Source of the DNA: an uncultured Clostridia bacterium
Lineage (GTDB): Bacteria; Bacillota; Clostridia; TANB77; CAG-508
Reading direction: 5' to 3'
DNA length: 32,036 bases
Assembly (NCBI GenBank): GCA_947627555.1
Contig: CANQWL010000006.1
Location: 1 to 32,036, forward strand
Shown here: positions 1-9,900 of the stretch, one piece after another
Layout: each line of letters begins with the position of its first letter
Numbering within the stretch: position 1 is the first letter of the stretch
Made by a program: the position numbers and the translations under genes
Notes under the pieces: generated by a model
What the model was told of the DNA's origin: nothing
Databases searched by the model: none
What the model saw: only the letters and a program-made list of their open reading frames with translations

Positions 1-24
1 AAATGGCAATTAAAATTGCCATTT
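1..24. terminator. Perfect inverted repeat AAATGGCAATT-AA-AATTGCCATTT; likely terminator of the minus-strand ABC operon
   Basis: 11-bp perfect stem read directly; lies downstream of the SBP gene stop. Confidence 0.6.
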
Positions 25-29
25 AAACC

Positions 30-80
30 CGGAACCATTGGCAACCCCGGAACCCTTGGCAACCTTTGGCAACCCCAGAA
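30..80. repeat. Short degenerate direct repeats CCGGAACC(A/C)TTGGCAACC
   Basis: Two near-identical 17-18-mers plus a partial TTTGGCAACCCC copy. Confidence 0.6.
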
Positions 81-92
81 TTTTTGATAACC

Positions 93-1109
93 TTATTTTT
101 CTACTTTATTAGCATAAGTATTATTTACTATTTCGTTATATGGTGCTTGATTTTTTAATTCTCCTGCCATTGTCATAACCTCTTGTAAACGATTAAATGC
201 TTCTTCTTTTAATACTGGAGTTTCATTCCATGCATCAATATCTTTATAACTTTGAATTGAAGCTTCTAATAGTTCTAATTCTATTCCTGGGAAAAAGTTT
301 TGTATTATTTCCGCAATTTCTTTACTTGTATGATTTTTTACAAATTGCTGTCCTTGATAAATAGCATTTGTAAATCCTTGTATTGTTTGTTCATTTTCTG
401 CAATATAACTCTTTTTTGCAAAATATGCTGTATATGGTATTTCTCCTGCTTCTTCTCCTACTGATGCTACTACATATCCTTGATTTTCTTGTTCTGTTAA
501 AGATGCTGTTGGCTCAAACAATGTAACATAGTCTGCATTTCCACTTGCAAATGCTCCTGCCATTAAATCAAATTTTATACTATCATCTAATACTAAATCT
601 TTTTGTGGATTAATTCCATTTTTCTTCAATACATATTCTAAAGTCATATAAGGAACTCCACCTTTTCTTCCTGGAATTACTGTTGTTCCTTTCAAATCTT
701 GCCAACTAAAATTGTCAGTATTATTTCTTGCTACTAAAAATGATCCATCTTTTTTAGTCATTTGTGCAAATACTTGACAGAAATCTTCTTTTCCTTCGTT
801 ATATACATATATAGAAGCTTCTGGCCCTGCAAACCCAATGTCACATTGATTTGCTAAAACTGCTGTCATTACAGCATCTGCTCCTTGCCCTGTTGTTAGT
901 TCAATTTCTAAACCATTTTCTTTAAAATATCCGTTATTAATTGCTACATATTGAGGTGCATAAAATACAGAACGAGTCACTTCATTTACTTTAATTAATT
1001 TAGTTTCTTGTGAATTTGAAGATTTATTTTTGTTCAAAATTGCAATTCCTGTAAGAATTATAATTAAAACAATTATTAATAAAATAAGTATTTTTGCTCT
1101 ACCTTTCAC
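93..1109 (-). CDS. ABC transporter substrate-binding protein, SsuA/NMT1-like
   Basis: N-terminal membrane/signal segment; NMT1/SsuA-like sequence (FYAPQYVAINNGYFKENGLEIEL...); next to permease and ATPase. Confidence 0.85.
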   Translation of the reverse strand: MKGRAKILILLIIVLIIILTGIAILNKNKSSNSQETKLIKVNEVTRSVFYAPQYVAINNGYFKENGLEIELTTGQGADAVMTAVLANQCDIGFAGPEASIYVYNEGKEDFCQVFAQMTKKDGSFLVARNNTDNFSWQDLKGTTVIPGRKGGVPYMTLEYVLKKNGINPQKDLVLDDSIKFDLMAGAFASGNADYVTLFEPTASLTEQENQGYVVASVGEEAGEIPYTAYFAKKSYIAENEQTIQGFTNAIYQGQQFVKNHTSKEIAEIIQNFFPGIELELLEASIQSYKDIDAWNETPVLKEEAFNRLQEVMTMAGELKNQAPYNEIVNNTYANKVEK

Positions 1110-1141
1110 TTAATTTCCTCCTTATTTTTTAATATTTTAAA

Positions 1142-1949
1142 TTATTTAAACTTTTTAGATTTTAGGATAAATTTTTCAAGTAATAAAATTGCTCCATACA
1201 TAATACCAGCAACAATTCCAAGAATAATAACACTTGCCATCACTAAATCTAGCTTGAATACTTGACCTCCATAAACAATAAGATATCCTAAACCTGCCTT
1301 TGATACTAAAAATTCTCCTGATATTATTCCTACTAAAGATAGCCCTATATTAACTTTTAAAGAATTGATAAATGTTGAAAGATTTGCAGGTAATACAATT
1401 TTAGTTAGTATTTGAAACTTTGTTGCTTTAAATGTTTTTGCCATTTTAATTAATTCTTTATCTGTTTTTAGAAATCCATTTAAATTTTCCAATATTGTAA
1501 CAATTAGTGAAATCAAAATTCCCATTGTAATAATTGCAGGAGTACCTGCTCCTACCCATATAATAATAATAGGTCCGAAGTGCTACTTTTGGTAAACTAT
1601 TTAAAACTACTAGATATGGCTCTGATACTCTTGATAAAAAATCTGACCACCATAAAATAATTGCTATGATTATTCCCATAATTGCTCCAATTAGAAATCC
1701 TACAATTGTTTCATAAACTGTCACTCCTATATGTTTTAATAAATCATTTGAACCTAAATGAATTAAAGTATTTAAAATTCTACTTGGCTGACTTGTTATA
1801 AAACTATCAATTATCTTTTTATCTGCTAAAATTTCCCATACTCCTAAAAAAATAATTAAAATAGCTAATTGTGTTAAAAGTACCAGATATCTTTTTCTTT
1901 TTATTTTTTTCAAATATTGTTTTCTTTCTTTTGATATATTCTTAATCAT
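1142..1949 (-). CDS. ABC transporter permease, SsuC/TauC-like, in two frames joined by +1 shift at CGG (1575-1577)
   Basis: ORF 1458-1949 (...LNSLPKVAL) continues as GPIIIIWVGAGTPAIITMGILISL... in the frame of ORF 1142-1525 after skipping the C of CGG. Confidence 0.85.
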
Positions 1950-2709
1950 CTACACCAAGCTCCTTCCATAAAGTATTAAAATATTTACTAAATTTTGGAC
2001 TTTCTCTACAATTAAGAGGAGTTCTATTTTCTATTTCAAAATCAATCTTATGAATATCTCTAATTGTACCTGGTCTTTTACTTAAAACAAGTACTCTATC
2101 TGACATACTAATTGCTTCTGATATATCATGTGTAACCATAATTGCAGTAATATTTTCTTTTCTTAAAATATTGTAAATGTCATCTGTTACAATGATTCTT
2201 GTTTGATAATCTAATGCAGAAAACGCTTCATCTAATAACAATATTTTGGGTTTAATTGCAAGTGTACGAATAAGTGCTACTCTTTGCCTCATTCCTCCTG
2301 ATAATTCAGATGGATATTTATCTTTAAATTCGTATAAATTATATTTTTTCAATAATTCTTCTACATATTTTTTACTTTCATCATTTTTATTATTTTTAAT
2401 TTCTAAACCAAACATAGTATTACTTAAAATGTCTCTCCATTCTAATAGACAATCTCTTTGTAACATATAACCAATTTTATTAGATATTCCTGTTGTTTCT
2501 TCTCCTTCTATGTAGATTTCTCCTATTGTCTTTTCTTCTAATCCTGCTATTATTGAAAGTAGCGTTGATTTACCACATCCACTTGGTCCTATAATACTAA
2601 CAAATTCTCCTTTATTTACTCTAAAATTGACATTTTCTAGTGCTATTACTTCTCCATTTTGATTTTGATATTTTTTGCTAATATTTTTGACTTCTAATAT
2701 TTTTTCCAT
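1942..2709 (-). CDS. ABC transporter ATP-binding protein, SsuB/TauB-like
   Basis: Walker A GPSGCGKST, signature LSGGMRQR, Walker B ILLLDEAFSALD. Confidence 0.93.
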   Translation of the reverse strand: MEKILEVKNISKKYQNQNGEVIALENVNFRVNKGEFVSIIGPSGCGKSTLLSIIAGLEEKTIGEIYIEGEETTGISNKIGYMLQRDCLLEWRDILSNTMFGLEIKNNKNDESKKYVEELLKKYNLYEFKDKYPSELSGGMRQRVALIRTLAIKPKILLLDEAFSALDYQTRIIVTDDIYNILRKENITAIMVTHDISEAISMSDRVLVLSKRPGTIRDIHKIDFEIENRTPLNCRESPKFSKYFNTLWKELGVDD

Positions 2710-2755
2710 TATGTTCCTCCTTTAAATTTATCCTATTATATTTTATGTAAAACGC

Positions 2756-2853
2756 AAAAAAGAGTTAATGTTAAATAGAATAAATTTGTTTGTGTATTAA
2801 ATCTTCTAAATAAAAATTTTAGTACACTATTCTCTTAACATTAACTTTTTTAG
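2756..2853. repeat. Long-range inverted repeat (arms 2756-2774 / 2835-2853)
   Basis: GTTAATGTTAA ... TTAACATTAAC with flanking A-rich/T-rich extensions. Confidence 0.6.
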
Positions 2854-2871
2854 ATTAATATATATTATATT

Positions 2872-3945
2872 TTAAATTGCTTTCTTTTCTTTTACCTTTT
2901 CTAATTCTTGCTTTGTAGCACCACTAATTTTCAAAATTATATCTTCTTCAAAATTCATTGATAACATTCTTTCTATTACTTCTTTTTTATTCTTTTGTAT
3001 GCCATTCTTCATTCCAGTTTTTATTCCAGTCTTTATTCCGTTTTTTATTCCATCTCTCATTCCTTCATCTCTACCCTGTTTTAGTATTCTTTTGTTTTCA
3101 GCTGTAAGCCTATCAATTAATGTACTCATACTTTCCTCACCTACCTTTTTATGAATTTTTTCTATTATTATTTCTTGCTCTATATTGCATAGAGCATTAT
3201 CTAATGCATATAAAACAATATCTTCTAACTCGTATAATTGCTCTTTATTATTGCAATTTTGTACTATACTATCTAGTTTTATCAATAACTCATTTTTATC
3301 TTTTGCCTTCTCGATTAGCATGCCATATCCAAACATTGTATTTTGCTCTAACAAAAAATTATCTGATAATTGATTAATATCTACTAAATTATATTGAATA
3401 TTAATTTTGTAATTTTTCAAAATCTCTGTACTAATTTGTGTTTCACTAAAATTTTTAGGTACATTCCATTTTCTATCACCAGTATATATAACAATTGGTA
3501 CAATAATTGGATATTTTTTGATTTGTTTTAATTTTTTACTTCTGCACCATTCGTACATAATATCAATACAATAATTTAAAATTCTATATGGCATTCTTAT
3601 ATCAACACTTGATTGATGTTCTATTAAGAAAAAAATATCTTGTCCTTCTAGCTTATATACTAAATCTGCTTCTTTTGATTTATATTTTTTAGTAATATAA
3701 CTATTAGGAAATTTTATTAATTTGCCATTTGCTACATCTAATTTAGTACTTATAAATTGTCTTATAAATTTCTCCATTTCTATTTTATTTTTTAATATTT
3801 TTTTTACTAATTTGTCATGTAAATTATCTCCTTTTTTTTGTTTAGTTAGTTGATATCCCGAACTTTCCTCTGCTAACTTAAATACTGCATTTAATCTTAA
3901 AGTGTGAATATATTTTATATATTCATCATAAGTAAAAATTTTCAA
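2872..3945 (-). CDS. Rpn family recombination-promoting nuclease / PD-(D/E)XK putative transposase
   Basis: KEADLVYKLEGQDIFFLIEHQSSVD core, RMPYRILNYCIDIMYEW, C-terminal GIKTG-type repeats. Confidence 0.85.
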   Translation of the reverse strand: MKIFTYDEYIKYIHTLRLNAVFKLAEESSGYQLTKQKKGDNLHDKLVKKILKNKIEMEKFIRQFISTKLDVANGKLIKFPNSYITKKYKSKEADLVYKLEGQDIFFLIEHQSSVDIRMPYRILNYCIDIMYEWCRSKKLKQIKKYPIIVPIVIYTGDRKWNVPKNFSETQISTEILKNYKINIQYNLVDINQLSDNFLLEQNTMFGYGMLIEKAKDKNELLIKLDSIVQNCNNKEQLYELEDIVLYALDNALCNIEQEIIIEKIHKKVGEESMSTLIDRLTAENKRILKQGRDEGMRDGIKNGIKTGIKTGMKNGIQKNKKEVIERMLSMNFEEDIILKISGATKQELEKVKEKKAI

Positions 3946-4214
3946 TAACTTTCCTCCTTAAAATTATAATTTATATCAACTTTAAAGTCAATATTTATTT
4001 AAAAGTTAATTTAAATAATAATAAACCTCTTTTCTACTATTTTCTTTCTATTTCTTGGATTTTTACTAGATTTAATACTGGAATTAAATTAAAATTGATT
4101 TCTAAATTTTATAATTTGAATAAGTTTTTTGATTTATAAAAAATTAACTCTTTTATATATTAAATCACAAATTGGAAAATTTTTCAAGTTTTGATTTATA
4201 TTTTGTAGAATTTT

Positions 4215-4266
4215 ATATTATTTTTTACAAAAAATAATATCTACAGCTTAATATACTGTAGATATT
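4215..4266. terminator. Two overlapping hairpins, mutually exclusive; minus-strand reading has a T-rich tail (possible trmL terminator)
   Basis: ATATTATTTTTT-ac-AAAAAATAATAT (4215-4240) and AATATCTACAG-n9-CTGTAGATATT (4236-4266). Confidence 0.5.
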
Positions 4267-4386
4267 TGATATTATTTGTATTATATTCTAATATGATTTT
4301 CGAAAACTTCTACCAAGACAAAATATATACTTAAGAAAATGCTTATTAAAGAATTTTATAAAAAATAATTCATAAAAATTAAGTTT

Positions 4387-4884
4387 TTAATTAAAATAGC
4401 TACTTATTTCTTCTAAATTTTCAAATTTCTTTTGTCTTAAAACATCATATATAACAATTGCCACTGAATTAGATAAATTTAGTGACCTTAAAGTAGGTCT
4501 CATTGGAATTCTAATTGTTTTATTTAAGTATTTTTTTAAAATATCTTCTGGTAATCCTTTTGTTTCTTTTCCAAACAATAAAAATATTTCTTCCATCTCA
4601 TTATAATTTGGCTCTGAATATACATGTTTTCCTTTTGTAGTTACAAAAAACATATTGTTTTTTTCTGGTTGATATTTCTCTAGAAATTTTTTTAGAGATT
4701 GATGTTCTTCTATTTCTAATTTATCCCAATAATCTAGTCCAGCTCTTTTTACTGCCTTTTCTGAAATATCAAATCCAAGTGGATGCACTAAATGTAATTT
4801 TGCCCCTGTTGCTGCACATGTTCTTGCAATATTTCCTGTATTTTGCGGAATCTCTGGTTCTACCATTACTATATTTATTTTCAT
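4387..4884 (-). CDS. trmL: tRNA (cytidine(34)-2'-O)-methyltransferase, SPOUT family
   Basis: INIVMVEPEIPQNTGNIARTCAATGAKLHLVHPLGF; C-terminal SLNLSNSVAIVIYDVLRQ. Confidence 0.92.
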   Translation of the reverse strand: MKINIVMVEPEIPQNTGNIARTCAATGAKLHLVHPLGFDISEKAVKRAGLDYWDKLEIEEHQSLKKFLEKYQPEKNNMFFVTTKGKHVYSEPNYNEMEEIFLLFGKETKGLPEDILKKYLNKTIRIPMRPTLRSLNLSNSVAIVIYDVLRQKKFENLEEISSYFN

Positions 4885-5114
4885 TTTATTTCCTTCTTTT
4901 CATATTTTATTTTACTATATTAATTTTCTTATATTTTAGTAATTACTTAATTATTCTATCATAAAATAAAAAAAAATGGAATAATTATTTAAATCTTAAT
5001 TTTGTCTACTATTTTTTATAATTTATTGCCTTTTTTAAAAAAGTATGTTAGAATAGTTAACATAACCGTACCTTCATAATGATAACTAATTATTTATCAT
5101 GAAAGGAGCATTTT

Positions 5115-5852
5115 ATGTAAAATGTAGCTGGAGTAACTAGAGGTGAAAAGCTTTACGAAGGTAAAGCTAACACCATTTATGCAACTGACAATGAATTTCT
5201 CTTGGAGTTGGAATCTACAGATCGGATTTCGGCTGGTAACGGTGAGAAAAGGGATGTGGTCGATGGTAAGGGATTAACCAACAACGCTATATCTACTGCA
5301 CTTTTCAAACTTTTTAAGAAAAACGGCATTCCTACTCACTATGTGTGTGAAGGATCGAACGAGTTCTCAAAAGTAGTAAGAAAAGCAGAGATGATTCCGC
5401 TTGAAGTTATTGGAAGATTTATTGCGGCAGGCAGTTTCTGTAAAAGATACAATATTCCATCAGGAAAAGTCTTTAAAGAAATGACTATTGAATTTTCTTA
5501 TAAAGATGATTCCTTGGGTGATCCTTTTATTTCAAAAACTGCTGCAGCATATGGTCTCGACATTGCTTCTGAAGAAACTCTTGATGATATCGAAAATTAC
5601 GCCTTCTATATCGGCATTTGTGCACAGGATTTCTTTAAGGAATTCGGTCTGACTTTGGTCGATTTTAAGGTTGAATTTGGTATCGATTGCGAAACAGGTG
5701 AACTTATTTTATGTGATGAGTTTTCGCCTGATACGTGCAGACTCTGGGACAAAGATGGAAAGTCCTATGACAAAGATGTTTTTCGCAAAAATCTCGGTAA
5801 TGTCTCTGAGACATACAAAGTACTTCTGGACATCGTTCAGGAAAATAAGTGA
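5115..5852 (+). pseudogene. purC: Phosphoribosylaminoimidazole-succinocarboxamide synthase (PurC)-like; codon 2 after the SD-preceded ATG is TAA
   Basis: Reading frame after the TAA (NVAGVTRGEKLYEGKANTIYATDNEFLLELESTDRISAGNGEKRD...) is conserved PurC; AAAGGAG SD before ATG TAA; divergent codon usage. Confidence 0.7.
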
Positions 5853-5889
5853 GTCACTGCTAACAAGGTTACGGTTAGGTTACAAATGG

Positions 5890-5920
5890 AAAAAACGAGT
5901 ACACTATGTGCTCGTTTTTT
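5890..5920. terminator. Intrinsic terminator downstream of purC-like ORF
   Basis: AAAAAACGAG...CTCGTTTTTT stem. Confidence 0.75.
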
Positions 5921-5943
5921 CTATTTTCTTTTTTCATTTATTT

Positions 5944-6735
5944 CTATTTACTTAATTTTTGTCTAACATATTCATATAAAATAATACCTGTTGCAACTGA
6001 AGCATTTAAACTTTCCGTTTTACCAAGCATTGGAATTTTTATCTTTTCATCTGCTAACTCTTGTATACTCTGCTCTACACCATTAGCTTCATTTCCAATA
6101 ACAATAACTTTTTTATTATAATCAACATTATAAATGCTATTTTCTGTTTGCAATGAAGATACCATAACTTTAAATTTATGTTTTTTTATTTCTTTTAAGG
6201 TTTTTAATAACTCATCACATTCAACAATTTTTATTCTAAAAATTGCTCCCATTGTAGATCTTACAACCTTTGGATTATAGCAATCAGCAGTCCCTTTAGA
6301 AACTAAAATTTGTGTCAACCCAATACTATCAACTGTCCTTAAAATAGTTCCTAAATTTCCTGGGTCTTGTACATCATCTAAAGCTACAATAATATCTTGA
6401 TTATAATCAATTTGCACATCTCTATTGTTCTTTTCTACAATTGCTAAAATTCCTTGTGGATTTTGTACTTCAGATAAATACTGAAATAGTTTCTCAGTAA
6501 CATATATACAATCATATTTAGCGATTTCATACATTAAATCTTTAGGAATAAAATCACTTCTCTCACAATCATCACACAAAACAATTTGCTTAATTGGAGC
6601 TTTTTCCTGTATTGCTTCTGCTACTAATCTTACACCTTCAATTATATATTCGTTACTAATATCACGATATTTTTTATCTTTCAACTTTTTAATATGTTTT
6701 ATAAAATCATTATCTTTACTTGTAATTTTTTGCAT
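5944..6735 (-). CDS. TrmH/SpoU-family RNA 2'-O-methyltransferase (RlmB-like)
   Basis: VALDDVQDPGNLGTILRTVDSIG...IVIGNEANGV...IKIPMLGKTESLNASVATGIILYE; start MQKITSK at 6735 preceded by AAAGGAG (the longer ORF start at 6807 runs through a palindromic repeat). Confidence 0.9.
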   Translation of the reverse strand: MQKITSKDNDFIKHIKKLKDKKYRDISNEYIIEGVRLVAEAIQEKAPIKQIVLCDDCERSDFIPKDLMYEIAKYDCIYVTEKLFQYLSEVQNPQGILAIVEKNNRDVQIDYNQDIIVALDDVQDPGNLGTILRTVDSIGLTQILVSKGTADCYNPKVVRSTMGAIFRIKIVECDELLKTLKEIKKHKFKVMVSSLQTENSIYNVDYNKKVIVIGNEANGVEQSIQELADEKIKIPMLGKTESLNASVATGIILYEYVRQKLSK

Positions 6736-6747
6736 AAAATCTCCTTT

Positions 6748-6778
6748 TGTGCCATAAGGATATGGTCTTTTTGGCACA
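6748..6778. repeat. Palindromic repeat TGTGCCA...TGGCACA
   Basis: 7-bp perfect arms; shares the AAAGACC-type loop (opposite strand) with 7002-7032. Confidence 0.55.
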
Positions 6779-6862
6779 TCCTTTTTATATACTTTCTTCA
6801 ATCGCATACAATAAATTGATTTAATATTGTTTTCATTGTCAGTTAATAATATATTTTTTTAT

Positions 6863-6948
6863 CTGCGTAAGCGACCAAACGGAGCAACGCGCAGTGCGAT
6901 TTGGAACAACTTTCATATTATTTTTGCTATGGAAGTTGCGACACCAAA
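6863..6948. repeat. Two adjacent hairpins in an intergenic structured element
   Basis: CTGCG(6863-6867)/CGCAG(6890-6894); TTTGG..CAACTTTCATA/TATGGAAGTTG..CCAAA (6900-6948). Confidence 0.5.
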
Positions 6949-6997
6949 GATATAATAAATTTATTATATACAATTGAATTTTAACTATTATAATTCA

Positions 6998-9900
6998 TCA
7001 ATGTGTCAAAAAGACCCGACCTCTTTGGCACAAAAATTCTTTTACATCTTTTAGTATTTGTCCTTCATCTGTTGTCCCAATTTCTAATGTTATTCTTGGT
7101 TTTATTCCTGCTGAAAATTTTATTTTATTTCCATATTTTTTTACTAATTCTTCAATATCTAATTTTATATCATTTTTTTCAAAAGCAAATACAACTGCTG
7201 TTTTTTTGCTTGCTATTTTAGATATCTCCATTTGCTTACTTAAATATTTAATTCTTGCAATTTCAATTAGGTTTTCTACTTCTTTTGGCATATTTCCAAA
7301 TCTATCTATGATTTCATCAATTATATTTTGTATATCTTCTTCATTTCTACATAAAGCAATACTTTGGTAAATTTCTATCTTCTGATTAGCGTCTGGTATA
7401 TATTCATCAGGAATATAACTTGTAACATCTAAATCTATTTGGATTTCAGATTCTTCTTTAATTTCTATTCCCTTCATTTCTTTTACTACTTCATCTAATA
7501 AATTGCAATAAGTATCATACCCTACTTGTTCTAAATGTCCTGATTGAATTTCTCCGAAGAAGGCTCCCTGCTCCACGAATTTCTAAATCTCTCATTGCTA
7601 TTTTAAATCCTGACCCAAATTCTGTAAATTCTTTTATGGCTTTTAATCTTTTATCTGCTACTTCTGTTAACATTTTGTCCTTTTTATAAGTAATATATGC
7701 ATAAGCTTGCCTATCTGACCTTCCTACTCTTCCCCTGATTTGGTATAGCTGTGCTAGTCCCATTCTATCAGCATTTTCCACAATAATAGTATTAGCATTT
7801 GGAATATCGATACCTGATTCTAAAATAGTTGTACATACTAATACATTAGAATTTCCTTCTATAAAATCTTTCATAATTTCTTCTATTTTATTTCCTGTCA
7901 TTTGTCCATGTGCATAAACAACATTTGCTTCAGGCACTAAATTTGATATCATATCAGCTTTTCTTTGAATTCCCTCTACATTGTTAAATAAGTAAAATAC
8001 CTGTCCTTCTCTTTCTAATTCTTTAGTAATTGCTTCTCTTATAACTTCCTCATCATATTCTAATACATAAGTTTGAACAGGTCTTCTGTTATGTGGTGGT
8101 TCATAAATAACAGACATATCACGAATTCCTACTATTGACATATGCATTGTTCTTGGAATTGGAGTTGCTGTCATTGTTAGCACATCTACATTTGTTTTTA
8201 GTTGTTTTATTCTTTCTTTATCTTTTACTCCAAAACGATGCTCTTCATCAATAATTAATAGTCCTAAATCTTTGAACTCAACATCTTTACTTAAAATTCT
8301 ATGAGTTCCAATTATAACATCTACTTCACCTAGCTTTAACTTTTTAATAACTTCTTCTTGATATTTTTTGCTTTTGAAACGATTTAAAATCTCTACTTTA
8401 ATTGGAAACTCTTTCATTCTTTCTTTAAATTCTTGATATTGTTGTTCAGCAAGAACTGTTGTTGGTGCTAAATAAGCTACTTGTTTTTGATCCATTACTG
8501 CTTTGAAAGCTGCTCTTAATGCTACTTCTGTTTTACCATATCCTACATCACCACAAAGCAATCTATCCATAGGCTTAATTGCTTCCATATCTTTTTTTAC
8601 TTCTTCAATACATCTTAATTGGTCATCTGTTTCTTGATAAGGAAATTTTGCTTCAAACTCATTTTGCCATGGTGTATCTTTGCTAAAACTAAATCCCTGT
8701 ACTTTTTCTCTTTTTGCATATAATTCAATTAATTCTCTTGCTACCTCACGTAAGTTATTTTTTACTTTTGCTTTTGTATTTTCCCATTCTTTACTTCCTA
8801 GGCGATTAATTTTTGGCTGGATAGTGTCTCCACCAATATATTTTCTAATTGCATCTAAATCATTTGTAGGAATATATAATATATCATCATCTTTATATTT
8901 AATTTTTATATAATCTTTAATTGTTCCATCTGCTTTAATAGTATTTACTCCAATGTAAATACCTATTCCATATTTTTTGTGTACAACATAATCTCCCACT
9001 TTTAAATCAGCAAAAACTACTTTTTCTCCTTCTTTAAAAGCTTGATGTGTTACTCTTCTTTTTCTTTTTTCTCCATCTATTAAGTCATTTGCTACAATTA
9101 CTAATTGATTTAAATCATGATTTTCAAATCCAGCTGATAATCTACCAATACTAATAGTAACAATATTTTCTGCTGATTTTACAATAATTGTCTGATTTAA
9201 ATTTTCTTCTATTTTACAAAAGATTTCTTGTTCTTCTAAAAGCTTTTGTATTTTTTTTGCCTTTTCTTTTGAATCTACTAAAATTGTAATTTTTTTCTTT
9301 TCTTTTGTTGCTAATTTAATATCTGAAAATAAGTTTTCTATTTCACTTTTATAATAATTTATTTCTCTATAATAAAATGTATATTTTTGCGCTGATACTT
9401 TTAAATTAGAATCTTGTTTTGCTATATACATAATTTGCATTTTTTGTAGTTGCTCTTCAATCTCTTCATAATTTGAAAAGTTAGATATTACTTGTGGTAC
9501 TACTTTTTCCTTTTCTAAAAGAGCTTTTATTAAATTTTTATGGTCTATTTCTATATTAGTAGCTCTTTGCTTTATTTTATTAATCTCATCTAAAAAAATA
9601 CAATAATTGCTTTCTATATAATCTAAAATTGTTTCTTGATTTTCATAAAAACAATCAAAATATTTGTCAATTTTACTTATATAATTTCCTGCTTTAATTT
9701 CTTCTATATCTTCTTGTATCATTTGTTGATTTTTATGTGTTTTAAATTGTGCCAATATCTTTTTACATGTCTCTTCTATATTGCTTTCCAAAATATATTC
9801 ATGTGCAGGATAAATATTAGCTTTTTCTAAAGTATTTATTGATCTTTGACTAGTAATATTAAAATTTCTAATAGAGTCTACTTCATCGCCCCAAAATTCA

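Noticed and set aside
5115-5120. TAA reassigned to a sense codon
   Set aside because: TAA and TGA both terminate many other genes in the window; a local lesion in a foreign-looking gene is more likely.
5202-5852. TTG start at 5202 as the true purC start
   Set aside because: It would remove the conserved EKLYEGKA segment that is encoded in frame upstream, and no SD precedes it.
6736-6807. N-terminal extension MRLKKVYKKDVPKRPYPYGTKGDF of the RNA methyltransferase ORF
   Set aside because: Encoded by a palindromic repeat; an SD-preceded ATG at 6735 fits the family start better.
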